Shown piece after piece: positions 1 through 12,333 of a stretch of DNA of 64,000 nt. The DNA lies in contig NC_070561.1 in the NCBI RefSeq assembly GCF_026914185.1, positions 2,790,001 to 2,854,000 of the forward strand, read 5' to 3'. This DNA is from Puccinia triticina (lineage: Eukaryota; Basidiomycota; Pucciniomycetes; Pucciniales; Pucciniaceae). Made by a program: the position numbers and the translations under genes. The notes beneath the pieces are model-generated. The model was given only the letters and a program-made list of their open reading frames with translations, searched no databases and was not told where the DNA came from. The stretch's first letter is position 1; every line of letters begins with the position of its first letter.

Positions 1-46
1 AATCACATTGGGCTGGGCTAACCCCTGGTCAACAAACCTCAGGTTT

Positions 47-94
47 GATTTCAGGCTAAGGCCAGCTAAATATAGCTAGCCTTAACCTGAAATC
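47..94. repeat. Short hairpin near the left edge
   Basis: The two ends, GATTTCAGGCTAAGGC and its near reverse complement, flank a central AGCTAAATATAGCT, giving a palindrome of about 48 bp. It lies in repeat-derived sequence. No gene is visible in positions 1-1188, which also contain a roughly 44 bp block near 744-788 that recurs near 42699-42743. Confidence 0.6.
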
Positions 95-1188
95 TAGCCT
101 CAGGCTAGGGTGGTCCTGACTTAACTAAGCCTCCTGGGACTGGGGGTGCGGAGCACCCCGATGTAAAGCATCTCCCATTCCCAATGGGAGGCTTATGAGT
201 TATCGGCTTTTTTCCGCGTGGGAGCTTCAGGAAATTTGTGGCTTTTGGCCAACTTTTTGAATCAAATTTACATTACACAGCGCGCACTCATTGTGAGTCA
301 GTGAGCTGAAGTACACGGGATAGCTGAGCATCTCAGCTTCAATGTAGTGTCACTTTTGTGATATCTACACGTGAAGGAGTGTTGCCCTTGCTCAGCAGTC
401 AAGGTGGATGGATGATGGAGCTCTGTATTTAAATTGAGTCCAAATGGATCTTCTCAGAATTTGCATACACACTTCTGGCCAAACACAAAAAAATCACAAA
501 CTTCAAAGGGGGATGGAAGGAGTTTGTGAAGGGGGAAAAAGTGGTGATTGACACCAAAAGAAAGAGAAAAATCAGGCCTTTAATCTGGCACCACAGGCAA
601 TAGGAATACACAAGGAGAAGACCCCTGAAAGGGGAGCGGGAAAAAACTCCCACCAAAACACTGAAAGCTCTCAAGCCAAATTCTTGGCTTTACCTGAAAG
701 TCCCTCCTTTGGAGTTTGCGCTTTGCGCAAGGGCACTTTGCGCCAGCTCAGGCTGTACCAGGGCCCTCTGAAGCAAGGGACTTGTGATAAGTCAGGGGTG
801 GTCTGTGGCTCATTTCAGGTCACTTTAGCATGAAACTGACCTAAGGCTGTAACCCAAACTGGCCTCCCTGGGGCATTTCACGGGGTGTGACCCCGGGGTT
901 CAGATATTGGGATTTGATTTCAGTGCCCTGGGTGTACCCGGGGCATTGAGAGGCTCAGGGGGGAGGGAGAACGTATAAATTTAATTGGTTCAATTGGCCA
1001 TTTTAGAGACAAATCATCATTTTTTACGTTACTTGGCATGATCTACATGTGGCTACATCACAGTTGGACAGAGGAGCAGACAACAAAATCAAAAGCAAGA
1101 AAAACTCGGGGTAAAACAAGGAAAACAAAAGTGAGGAGGAGGAGAAACAGTAAGACAGTCAATGAAATGATGATTGTGGAGCTTAATT

Positions 1189-3483
1189 TCATTCTTCCAG
1201 GAATTGATACCATTCCTGGAAGGACAAGATCTTCTCAACAGTATCAGGCTTGAGGGCATAGCGCTGCCAAGAGAGTATGCAGCGGCCTTTGGAGAAAACT
1301 TGTTTGGATGCAGCACTGGTAGCTGGAATAGCTAAAAACCAACGGGCCATCTTGGATAAGATGGGGAAGCTGTTGTGACAACCAGCCCAGTAAGTTAGAA
1401 TATCAACGCTGTTGGTTTCAACATCTTCTTTCAAATATTTCTTTATCTCCGATTCAACATCATCAATCTCCGTGCTGGTTTGGTACAATGAAGCCGCAAA
1501 AAAACCAACAGAGGCTGATTTTCTTTGGTTTGTTTTGCTCCCTTCCTCCGCGCTTTCTCCTTTGCTGGTCTTGATACTATTGGCAAAGTCTTGAGCAACT
1601 TGAGTAAACTGAGTTACTATTTGATCGACCGACATTGCGATGTAGTTCTCCATGATGAAGGAGATGTTATTATTCCAGAAACTAGCTTTGAACTGAGGAT
1701 CAAGTATCATTGCACTGATGTGGACAGGTTTTTGAAGTGCTTCATGGAGATACTGATTGATTTTTCCAATCATTTGGGTAGCAGGAACAACACCTTGAGC
1801 ATGATCAGAGAGACCTCGTCGGACGGTGTGAAGGTGTTTCATTAAAGCAATGTAAACTGGGAGAGCAGTATTAAAGGTGGGGCACTTGGATGCACAGAGC
1901 ATCTCGGTGGCCTTGGAGAGTGGCTCAAGCAAATCCATGATCTTGTTTGCTTGGTCCCATTTGGCAGGCGATAAGACATATGGCTGAGTTTCAGAATTCT
2001 CTCGGCAAAAGTGGTCACATGATGGCTGAAGGAGGATTGCACGCCTGAAAATATGGAAGGTGGAATTCCATCGAGTTGCAACATCAATTTCTAAGCACTT
2101 GATGTTCGTATCTTGAAGCTTGGGTTGAACAAAGTTTAAGACTTTTTCAAATCACTCACGTTGTTGAGGCAAAAATCGTACAAAGGTACTCAAGCCATGT
2201 ACCCGCTTGAGTACTGAGTTCGCATCAACTTTGGCTCAATTGTTTGCGGAGCTATCAGCTGATGGTTTTGGGGTGGTTGGACCACCCACGTCAGTCGTTG
2301 ATAGTGGCTTTCCATCGCTGTTGACTTCAAGGCATCCAAGGACAGAGAGTCCTGCCTTTGCTGCAAGATTCATGACATGGGCAATACACCCAAGAAGGTG
2401 CTGATGCTGGTTGAAGCCGGGAAGTTGAAGCTGAAGTTCCCAAGCCATTTTGTTGTTCATTGTTGCATTATTGGCCGTGATAGTGTGGATTTTTCCCAAG
2501 GCAGCCAAAATTATGAAGTACATCATAGAACAGGTTGGCAAAATTCTTGCCAGTGTGACTCCCTGAAAACAAAAGTGTTAATTTAATCAGTTTTCCGTAT
2601 AACTGAAACCAAATCAAAAAAAAATAAAAAACCAACACGACAGACCTTGAACATGGGGCATGGCAAGCATCAAGTCTTTCATCTTGAAATCCTCGGTAAT
2701 GAAGTGCACCGTCACTGACATGAAAGCTGTGCAGTTTGGTGCAGTCCACGCATCTTGAGTGAAGCTTATTGAATCTTGTTTTGCAAGATATTCAAGCTTC
2801 ATCGCCTCTTGCTGTTGAAAGTATACCCTGGAGAGGTGTCTAGTAATACCCCAGCGGCAAGTATTATTGATGAGAGGCATAGCCCTTTCGTTGATAAGAC
2901 AAAATAGATCCCAAAACAACTTTCACTCAACAATGGCAAACGGTAGATCACACTGCACAACAAATCTCAGAAGGGCATTGTTCAATGATTCAGTGTTGAG
3001 CTCAACCTGGAAAGCAAATCAATGCTTCATTAGCTTAGAAATACGCAAAATGAATATGAGGATAGAAAAAGTACTTACTTTTGGGTTCACAGCACCTTTC
3101 TTGGCCCATTTTCTCATGTTGACCTGGGTCTTCATCTTTTCACTAATCTTTGGATCAACAAGCTGATGGATTTGAAGTAAGTGGCAGTGGAAGGTTTTAG
3201 TACTTCCACTTTTTTCCTTCTTCAACGTAGCGCCACAAGCTTTACCACCCTTTTTAACAACCTTACAAACAGCCTGAGTACCGTCCTTGGATACTTCAAA
3301 GTGATTCCACACCCAACTTTGCCTAAGCCCAACATTTTTAGAAGAATCCTCCCAGTTGCTATTGTCATTGTCAATTTTGATTAGGATTGATGGTATGGAT
3401 GGTATGGACACAGAGGATGAAGGAGCCTTGTTTCTTGGATGTTTGGGCTGAGTTTTACCCAAATCAGTGGATGGTTGCTTCAT
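1189..3483 (-). pseudogene. hAT-family transposase, inactivated
   Basis: The likely exons are 3079-3483, 2646-3006 and 1189-2562, joined by GT-AG introns. The first exon encodes a BED-type zinc finger (SWVWNHFEV ... C-x-VV ... CGATL ... FHCHLLQIHQL). The middle of the protein has the hAT catalytic-domain signature SFTQDAWT and the motif ITANNAT. The C terminus has the hAT dimerisation segment around FLAIPATSAASKQVFS. The frame is broken four times: in-frame TGA codons at 2923-2925, about 2236-2238 and about 2147-2149, and an extra base in the A/T run at 2490-2494. All the nonsense codons sit where CGA (Arg) would fit the context. I found no clear terminal repeats. The family is certain and the element is almost surely dead. 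Confidence 0.9.
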
Positions 3484-3785
3484 TTTAAGGTGATGTTGAG
3501 AACTAAGACTAGATCAAGTATTAAATATTAACTATAGTGGGACTCGGAGGAATAGGGAAGGCAAGTCGAGGACTCGAGACAGATGACACTTTTGTCTTGT
3601 CAAAGCAGACAAGTTAAATACATTTGACCAATGCCCATGGGAAAAACCTCAGTCGGGTGAAACATGAGGAATAGAAAATCTATTTAAGACTAGATTTTGC
3701 TTGACGTTCAAATCATAGAAAATGCACGATACTACCTAACATTGCAATGTGAAATTCCATGCCATGAAGGCCAGCAACGAGCCGG
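3484..3785. other. Intergenic, no gene seen
   Basis: This short spacer lies between the hAT remnant and the KDZ element. It contains no coding signal I can support. It probably includes the 5' end of the hAT element, but no terminal repeat was recognised. Confidence 0.5.
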
Positions 3786-3793
3786 TGCAACAC
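3786..3793. repeat. Left target-site duplication of the KDZ element
   Basis: TGCAACAC lies directly outside the left terminal repeat and is repeated exactly at 12326-12333, directly outside the right one. Eight base pairs is the size reported for Zisupton/Dileera-type elements. Confidence 0.92.
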
Positions 3794-4007
3794 GACCTAT
3801 GTAACCTCCGAACAGCCAGTGTTAGACTGGGCTCGCGCGTGCACGCGAACCCAGTCGTGGGCTGAGTATCCCCGCAAAATGTCTTGAATCCTGCTCGCTC
3901 TGAAACCCGCTTCACCATCGTCCACCTGTCACCCCACACCGCGCCTACACTCCAAACCTGGCGCCTGAGCTCCAAACCTCTGTCCGCAAAAAAAACGAAG
4001 TCATCAC
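3794..4007 (+). repeat. KDZ left terminal inverted repeat (214 bp)
   Basis: It matches the reverse complement of 12091-12325 almost base for base from GACCTATGTAACC to TCATCAC. The right copy carries about 21 extra bases in the middle (ATCCCGCGCGACTTTTACAA region). Outside that indel I see only isolated differences. Confidence 0.92.
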
Positions 4008-4301
4008 GTAAAGTTGCATGCAACGGCAAGGATCACCCACCGGTGTCCAATTATACGACTCATCTATCAGGGTCATCGCACTCCAATCACCCCGTTCCAC
4101 ACCGCACCAAAAATATATACTTGTTCCTCCTTTTGTATTGCCAAACTCTAGGTCTAGGCTTTATATCCTGAATCAAACAGATTATTACCATTTTCGTTTT
4201 GTGATGCGCACATGTATTTGAATTATAAAATTTGTGATGATCACAAGCGGAAAAAAAACAGGGATAACGAAAAGAACAAAACTAATAAGCTGGATTTATT
4301 A

Positions 4302-7300
4302 TTAAATTTCGCCAGGCTGGCCATTGTCTTCATCAGGCAATCTGTGTTCCGAGGGATTTGCGGTGTTGTTTGCTTCTTCATCCAGAGATTCTCCATCTGA
4401 GTCTTGATCATTGAGGACAGTTTCTTCTAATAGCAGATCCACACTATCTTCAATGAAGTCTTTCACAGTGCTTTGTTGGAGGAATTGAACCAGTGCAAAC
4501 CACTCATCGGGTAAGATGCTGCGATTCACAAAGCCTAGCAATAGGATTTCGTTAACTGATTGGTGCCACGATAGGAGCAAATTTTCGTGCTCCTTCTGGA
4601 CGGATTCCAACTCATCGCCGACAATTTTCCTGCTTTGATAGGTCACCTCGCCAAACAAATTTTCCAAATTAGATTTGAGCTTCTCGTTAACGGTATCTGA
4701 GTGCAAGAAAGCTGTCATGTCAGACCAATCAACTGCCACATTTTAAGGGCCAAAAGCGACAGATCAAAGGCTTACTAAAAACACACTGATCGATGCAAAG
4801 TTTCAGCTGATTGCGATGATGGATCCCCCAAGACAAACATCGTCGCAGCTCATTTGTCAGTTGTACCAGCTCCTCCTTTGCACGATCCAATCGCAAAACA
4901 GCGTGAATTCCAGATCGCACGGTAGGATTCACGGCCCAAGGTTCTTTGCACATGCACATCGATCCATCGTTCCAAAAGGGGTCGTCAAGTGGAAGCTTGA
5001 TGAAATCATCGTATCCAATAGCTTTGTTTTCGGGCCGACTCAGCTCATCAGGAGCGTGGTTTTTGAGATAATCTATTCGACGATCGCAAAATATCTTCAG
5101 GAACCTGGTTGCAGTCTTCTTGCGACGCGCAAGTGCGTCAAAAATCTTTTCTTTCAAGACTGTACCCAGCCGCTGACCACGAGACTTTGAATCGCGCAGC
5201 GGTTGCGTCTCCCCTTGAATCTGTACGGCACATTTGTAGAGAGCAGTTTTCGCGCTCCAAAGCAAGGCCAGCCTCCTTTCTTTTTCAGCTAAGATGAGAA
5301 AAAGGATAAATCATTAAAATAACATAATTTTGAGGAATGTGGTCACTAACGATTCCGATCAATTCCTGGCTCGGCTGAGAAAAACGACCCCAGGTTTTCC
5401 GATTCTTTGTCTTGCTGTTTCCTCAATTCTCGTATTTGCTCCAAAGTTTTCAGTGCGTGCTCTGCTTCCGCGTTGGGTGGAGGATTTTCCAAGTGAGCAA
5501 CAAGTGATTCGCTTGAAAAAGTTCTTTCAGTCAGTGACTCAATACATAACAAGACCGAGTCAAAACAATGTACGCTAAGCTTTTGAGGGCTTCTCCTCTT
5601 TCAACAAACTGTGCTTGTTCCTCTAATTGAGCTCGTTCGTTCTGGCTTCTATTGAGTTCAAAGAGTCTCTGGTTTTGCCATTGAGCCCGAAAAAAATCTA
5701 CAGTAAAGTATTCTACGGAGTCATGGGGATTTTTTTCACACAACAGCTTTTGGATAACGCCCTCGGATTCCATCTTAGTAGCAATTGCATGAGTAAATTT
5801 CCTTTTCAACACCAGTACTGGTGAAAAAATAACACAAAATAAGTAGATAATACATAGAACGATAGGATGAGATTTCAAATCAGAACCCACAAAGATTTTC
5901 TATTCCCCGCATATTGCGGAAAAAAGTCCGGTGGCTGAGAGAACCAAAACGACGATTCCTTGTTACGTGACGGAGGGGACCTACAAGAGGGGAGTAGTCG
6001 GACCAAAGACGCTCCAAGCCCTCGCCATCAGTCAAACCCCACCCTTCATTATACCGTGGGTTAAATTCTAGCTGACATGGCCAATCATGAACGTATGAGT
6101 GAAAAACTGCTGTTGCAAAGGACATTCGCGGCAGTTGATTGCTGAGGAGACCACGGGCTTTAAAAAATTTCTCAAGTGTGCACCCAATATCGTATAGTAC
6201 ACCGAGTTGAACGTTTGGATTGATATCATCGAAAAGCTGTTTTAATATAGACATCGGTAGACCACGTCCTTCCCCTGTTTTGTGAATATTGCAGAATAAG
6301 ATGACTGAGTCGTGACGGCAGCAGCATCCAAAAAGCCCAGTATCGTCACAACCTTTCCAAGAGCTCGCGTTTCGACGGTCATCGGCGGCTTTGTGCTGTT
6401 GTGTGCAGTTGTCTTTCTAAATAGATGAAGATCGTGGCAAATGTGTTAGTTACAACCAGTGGACTACACAAGCTGGATGGAAAAGCATACCGCTTTTTGA
6501 GATACTCGCTTAGCAATCTCAGCTTCACGTATCTCAACATTAGAAGTTTCAATATCTTCAGGAGGAATAAAAAAAGTTTGATTTTTGATTTCAACATAGT
6601 TCTTGGAGGCACGTTCGTGGTGACGGTGCTGGAAATTGCCATCGAGGCATATGAAAACTTTGTTTGTATCAGATGACTGAGTCGAAACATTATTGTTATT
6701 GTTCGGCCGGGCTGAATCATCCTCTGAGGTTACCGCATCATTGACAGGAAGCGTAACACCAAAACAAGCCGGACAAGATCGCTGCGCCAATATATCTTGC
6801 TTGTTGGTTGATGTGACGGTGTGAACTAGATTGCGCTGCATGCTCTTCAGATTACGGTACACATCAATTGATGCTGCTAAGTTTCGTCGGAGCTCTCGGG
6901 GCTATAAAGTGCCAGACAGGATGAAACTTAGAGGAACAAACCATGAAAAGAGTAATTTGCTTACCTTGGATGATGTCTTGACAGAAAGTCTCATTGAAAT
7001 GGATTCATTCCATCGTTGTAAAGCCTTACAAAAGGAAGTTGTCTGTACATTACAGAAGTTCCAGAGCAAGTCGTAAAAATTGAGTAGCCGAAGGGAGAAA
7101 GCTGTCTGAGGGAAAATGGGAGTCGATGATAAATATCCATTTGCAAGTAAACGGACTGGATCTGGGGTGCAAGAGCAGAACACAAATTTTGCCCGCTTTT
7201 GGCCTAAAAACACAACCACACAATCAGCTGAGAGGCAATAGGAAATTTCTCCAGATAATAATTCCCTACCCATAAAGTCAATCAGGTCCACATCGCGAGG

Positions 7301-7792
7301 CTTGTACTGATCTGGCGTGCAGTTACAAACAAGCGATGAAAAATCGTCAAACGCACATGGAAGCGTCCAATTCAAGGTCTGTTTCTTCAAGTAGAGATAC
7401 ACAGGGAACAAAGCTCCCATTAAATCAATCCAATTACGATTTTTTTGCTGCTGAATGAGCTGTTGGTGAAGGGATCGAATGCGAGCGAGGGAAGCGGCTT
7501 CTTCTTCATTCATGATCACATCATTATCTTCCCAGGGTGAGTTCTTGCTGAATCCTAGTGGGTTTTGGTCATCTGTTTCTTGTTCAACTTCGGGGCGAGA
7601 TGCTGATTCCTCTACGTTTTGATCTTGATTGGTTGCGCCATTAATGTTTCGACTGGGACGGTTGCTGACCTCTGCCTTGACTCTTTTCAGACAATCAAGT
7701 CGAGCTTTTCTTTGCGTGCGTGTTTCGGTTACTGAGAGTTGAGAGCGGTAATGAAACTTGTAAAAATCAGTTCGGGTCTTTCTGGGCGGCAT
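4302..7792 (-). CDS. KDZ transposase with CxC1-type N terminus
   Basis: The likely exons are 6965-7792, 6491-6901, 5891-6416, 5351-5817, 4776-5288 and 4302-4732; all introns are GT-AG. The protein starts at MPPRKTRTDFYKFHYR, a KDZ-associated N terminus, followed by a cysteine cluster (VCNCTPDQY ... FCSCTPDPVRLL). The DDE core is visible: Asp near residue 363 in VFICLDGNFQ, Asp near 489 in VLYDIGC, and Glu near 545 in DGEGLERLW. These residues are expected to coordinate the metal ions for cut-and-paste transposition. The C terminus is coiled-coil-like and acidic. One base is missing in the A run at 5581-5584, where the frame shifts between EALK and the later ESLTERTF stretch; a 36 bp intron there is too short to be credible. 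The domain assignment is secure, activity is doubtful. Confidence 0.9.
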
Positions 7793-10247
7793 TCGGAGAT
7801 TGTTCAGATCAGGAGTTGATTGAAGTTTTGGATGGATAAGCGATGAAGATGAGGTTTCAAGAAAAGCAGGTCGAGACGTATGTTCCGGGACAATTACATG
7901 AAAGCACCAAGAAGCACTAAATTTTCAACGGTGCATACCCTACCGCTGCAAACTTGATAGGACAAGACCTTAGATTCTACACAGCTGGTTTTCACGTACA
8001 CACTATGGAAAATAACTTCATTTCTTATGTTATAATGTTGTACCTTCAAATTGATTCACTTTCTTGTGACTTGACCTCTCCAAAACACACATTTATGAGT
8101 ATTAGTGGTAGTTTATCCCAGTCCAACCCCAATAAAATAACTCTGTGAATCTACACATGGGCTTCATGAAGTAGTTTTGAAACACTATTTGGAGATAATT
8201 TATATCAGGATGTATGTTTAAACTGGTTTGTCTGATGGATGTGTACATGTGTTTTTGGAAAACTTTACACACATCCAGTATTCAGGAAATCTTTATTTCA
8301 GTTATAATCAATGCTTTTTCTTGGTTCCAAAGCATGGGAATTGATTGCATAAGGATTATAGACAAATTATAGCTGCTTTGGAACAATTACTCCAGCTTGG
8401 TAACCCATACCAATATATATGTGCCCATGGAAATATCTGTGCTTTTCCAATGTTCACAATTTCCAGTAGCCAATTGTTATTTCACTTATGCTCAACAATT
8501 TTTCTTTATTCCAAACATTCCAAAACAAAATATCTTTGTGCAAAAAGTTTATGGAAAATCATATACAATTTGGAGACATCAATCTAGCTATGGTAGGCCG
8601 ACAACAACATGGGCCAACTGATGTATGTATGTGTGTTTTGGAAAACTCAAATTCCAGGAGTCAATCATTATTCCAGTTATACTCAATGATTCTTCTGAAT
8701 TCAAAAGCATAGCAAATTTTCTCGCCGTTTTTATGGGGAGATGATAAATTACGTACCGTCAAGCTAGCTGGGGTATACAAGAACCAACCCCAAGATGTGG
8801 CCTAGCAAGCACTGGAACCCTTGCTTGACACAGATTAACAATGATCATAGCTAATTTGGTTTCTGGTAGAGTAATCTCACAAAAATTGTATCAGATTGAA
8901 TACATATTGGCATACAAATTATACAAAAATAAAATTTCAAATAATGACTCCAATTAATTCCTTTTTTAACATAAAAGCTTGTATTATATTGAGCTGGGAG
9001 AAATTGCTACTAATACTCATAAATCTTTATTAATGTGGAGGAGGGAGTCAAGTTAAAAAAATACCATCAACATGAAGATACAAAATTTTACAATATGAAC
9101 CTATTTTAAGTAGTGTCTATTCAACAAAGAAGCAATGTAGCATTGGATACCTGTCATATATATTGTGTCCAGGGCAAATACTATCAAAAATGATAACTCT
9201 GGTTTCTGAAGGAGAAATTTGATGAGAATTTTATCAAAACCAAGATATGTCCCTAGTTCTCATTTCTATATGTTTTGAATAGGTTTGACTTGTAAATTCC
9301 ATGATATAATATTGGATCTTCTGTGGTATGGTGTTTATATTACTAATAATTATAATTCTGGATTCCAACATGAGTCATTGTCACCAGTTTTTGCCATCTG
9401 TGTGTGCTAGTGCACATCTGGTAATTCACAGCTAATGAAGAACAGGTTAGCTGTTAGTATAATTACATTTTATGTTAGTATAGCAGGCTTCCAGTTCAAT
9501 ATTGGAAATATATAGTATTTACTATTAAGAATCATAATTTGGGTTTATGAAAGTGTAAATTTGTGAAAGTGCTTTGGAAATTTACATATCTTGAAATAAT
9601 TGTGCTTCTTTTCAGAGTGTTCAGATTATTAAAGTTGAGGCCTCTGGTGTTCAGGCCATATTTATCATCACTTTGGCAAACATCATTGCTTCCCCTTGTA
9701 TTCAAATTTATTCTTACATCACTCATAATGCAAATTCATTCCTTTCTGGCTAATAATGTGCAAAAATACATGGCCAGACCATTACATCCCAATATTTATT
9801 TTGAGTTGATTGCATTCAAGGGAAACATAAACTAAGTAATGTGGATTTGTGCATAACATTAATCCAATTTGATAGGCAGACAGTTTTACCATAAGGGAAA
9901 TGGTGACAGAGCAACTTGGATATTTATTTGACTTTGAAGGATGTATATTTGGTAATAATAGTAGGTTGAAGAAATAGAATTGTATTGGAAAGTACTTATT
10001 TTGAATAAGGCAGATTGCAAACCTTGGAATGAAGCATCTCCAAGTCAAGCATTTGTCTATGTATCCGCAGTTGTTGGTAGTTCAGCCTTTGATGGAAAAA
10101 CTGATGTCAATCAATGACTTGCAATTTCAAGTTTGTTATCGGCCTAGTTTAATGTTCATTATATAAGTTTAACATTGTTGACATTGTTTCTCTACACGAG
10201 GGAAGGAGAACTACTTTCCACACAGAGAAATCAAAACAAAACTTCTT
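7793..10247. other. AT-rich non-coding centre of the KDZ element
   Basis: About 2.4 kb between the two KDZ genes with no supported coding region on either strand. It is clearly more AT-rich than its neighbours. It includes three imperfect tandem copies of a repeat of about 190 bp. The 7793-7900 portion is presumably the transposase promoter and the 10200s are the 3' end of the second gene. Confidence 0.6.
8160..8715. repeat. About 190 bp imperfect tandem repeat, three copies
   Basis: The anchors CCAGTATTCAGG (8275), CCAGTAGCCAAT (8463) and CCAGGAGTCAAT (8654) begin similar segments. Each continues with TTATTTCAGTTATA-like and CAATGMTTYTTCT-like sequence. Spacing is 188 and 191 bp. The copies are diverged. 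Confidence 0.65.
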
Positions 10248-11958
10248 CTACTCGTTGTCATCTTCGCCATACACTTCTTCATCATCTCCTTTGTCTTCGG
10301 TGTTTCCTCCTTGATCCTCACCATCATTTCCATCCTCCTCTTCCTCATTGATTTCAGAGGCCTTGCGCTTCTTTCCGCCAGTTTGTTTGGGAGGTGTGTC
10401 GAATCGATGTTTTGCTAAAGTTATCCAGTTGTTTTTTAGGCCACGCAGGACCAACCAGGTCACCTTGATAGGCATATTCTTGATTGGAACGTTGAGAAGA
10501 TGTTCCGATGTGAGGCCGACAGTGTTTTCTTTCACGACGAGTTTGCGGTTGAAGTTGGCAAGTTGAAAAGCGGTATTGGTTCCTGGCCAACCGCGTGTAT
10601 CTTTCTTCTTGCTGTTAGTCTGAACCTCCTCTAAAGAAAAGAATGAAACACTTAATCAAACAGACTTTGGAAGTCTTAACAATCTGCACGTAAGAGAACA
10701 CTTACCGTATATTTCACGGAGCTTGCAACAGATGTATTTGTGGTTGAGCGCTAAGCTACCTAAATCGTGCCAGTAAATGATCAAAATGGGTCCTGAGGCG
10801 TTAAACAGAGTTAAAAGAAAATTCAGAGCATAAAACAGACCCTGGCAAACATCCTGATTCTTGAAAGCCAACCGGTTGAGTTTTGTTTTCTTGCTTCGGG
10901 GCTGACTGGCAACCTGAAGAGCCGATCCAGAAGCAAGAGGCCTAGCAGGTTTCTTCTGTTTCTTTTTTATATTCGTCTTCTGTCCAGCTGTCCAGATCGC
11001 AAACTCACGCATTGGATCACCTTCATCAATAAGACCTTTCAGAAAATCGTCACCGTGTATGCTTCCGCCTTGGAAGAAAAAGGGATTCTGATGATCTTGC
11101 CCAGCAAGGACGAGGAATCCCTCCATACCAAACAAGTCGCTGAACTCCTTCAGCTAATCAGAGGAAAAAGCATTAATTTTGAGTTTTTCTCAAGGATAGA
11201 TGCTGAATTGAGACTCACTTGCTGCTGGACCCCTTTGGCCCAAGACCTAGTCTCCGCTCGCAGTTTCTCACTTGATTTGAATATCTTATTGAAAATCCCT
11301 CGCTCGGCGGTGTCTGAAGTGTTGGTCGCATCTGCTTGGCTGTTGGTTTCTTGGATCTCGTTTGGGTTGTTTGTGCTTGTAGCCTGCTTGTACAACTTGG
11401 AGACTTCTTTGTTCCGCTGGCCAATATTGTTCTCGGCTGGAAAAGATGCAAAACTGAGTCTATGTGAACTGAAAAACAGAAAATCATGGAAGTATTGGAT
11501 TGTGCTTACTGTTGTGTAAAGCCTCCTGCGCATCTGGGTTGTTTTTCCGGAAACTATCCCAACAGCTTTCCTGTTGACGGGTGCGGCGCTGACCAAGGTA
11601 CTTGGTTAATAATGCGAACGGCCGGCTGTACTTGAGCGAAAGCAAATGCTGTTTTTTCTGATATTCGAAGTAGATATTTTCGGCCTCGGTTTTGATTGCT
11701 TGGTTGAGTTTTTTGTACTTTATGTGAGTGTGTTGGAGTTCGCGGAGCTCTCGCAAGGTTTTCTTTTTGTATTTTTCCATTTCTTCGTCGGGTGTCAAGG
11801 CCTCCTGAGTTTTTGTCACAGCTGGGTTGTTCAACGCGGAGCCAATAGTAGCTGGACTGATTGGGGGGGGACTGAAGCGAAGGGCGAAGAGATGGGTCAA
11901 CGAAGTCGTCAGAATCATCCGGCAGCGCAGTCGAGAGTGTTTTTCGAGGAGCGTTCAT
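10248..11958 (-). CDS. Second gene of the KDZ element, unknown function
   Basis: The proposed exons are 11510-11958, 11219-11436, 10706-11153 and 10248-10630, with GT-AG introns and consistent phases. The start is ATG at 11958 (MNAPRKTLSTALPDDSDD). The middle is charged and helical with coiled-coil character (EEMEKYKKKTLRELRELQ). The last exon ends in a long acidic tail (EEEEDGNDGEDQ ... EDDNE) after a lysine-rich KKRK patch. No enzyme motif is visible. There is one extra base in the C run at 11863-11870, where the frame moves from SLQSPP to PISPATIGS. Being inside the terminal repeats, it is cargo or an accessory transposition factor, possibly DNA-binding given the charge pattern. I do not recognise the family. 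Confidence 0.7.
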
Positions 11959-12090
11959 GGTAGGGTTGGGTGGGATTTGAGAGGGCCTGGAGGTTATACG
12001 CGCAAGGAAGGGATGATTTGATTCCATTTTTGAGCCTATTTGATGATCCTGAATGACGAGCCGTACGAGAAGTTACAACGTGATCTTGAG

Positions 12091-12325
12091 TGATGACTTT
12101 GTTTTTTTTGCGGACAGAGGTTTGGAGCTCAGGCGCCAGGTTTGGAGTGTAGGCGCGGTGTGGGGTGACAGGTGGACGATGGACTTGTAAAAGTCGCGCG
12201 GGATTGAAGCGGGTTTCAGAGCGAGCAGGATTCAAGACATTTTGCGGGGATACTCAGCCCACGACTGGGTTCGCGTGCACGCGCGAGCCCAGTCTAACAC
12301 TGGCTGTTCGGAGGTTACATAGGTC
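12091..12325 (-). repeat. KDZ right terminal inverted repeat (235 bp)
   Basis: Reverse complement of the left repeat, ending GGTTACATAGGTC, with one internal indel of about 21 bases. It is followed at once by the TGCAACAC target duplication (12326-12333). Confidence 0.92.
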
Positions 12326-12333
12326 TGCAACAC

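Larger units (their letters stand above)
3794..12325. mobile_element. KDZ (Kyakuja-Dileera-Zisupton) DNA transposon, about 8.5 kb
   Basis: The boundaries are set by terminal inverted repeats beginning GACCTATGTAACC and by a perfect 8 bp duplication. Two genes lie on the minus strand: the DDE-type KDZ transposase (4302-7792) and a second protein (10248-11958). About 2.4 kb of AT-rich non-coding DNA with tandem repeats separates them. The near-identical terminal repeats and exact target duplication suggest a fairly recent insertion. Each gene has a single-base frame break in a homopolymer, so the copy may have just lost activity, or the breaks may be sequencing errors. Confidence 0.9.
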
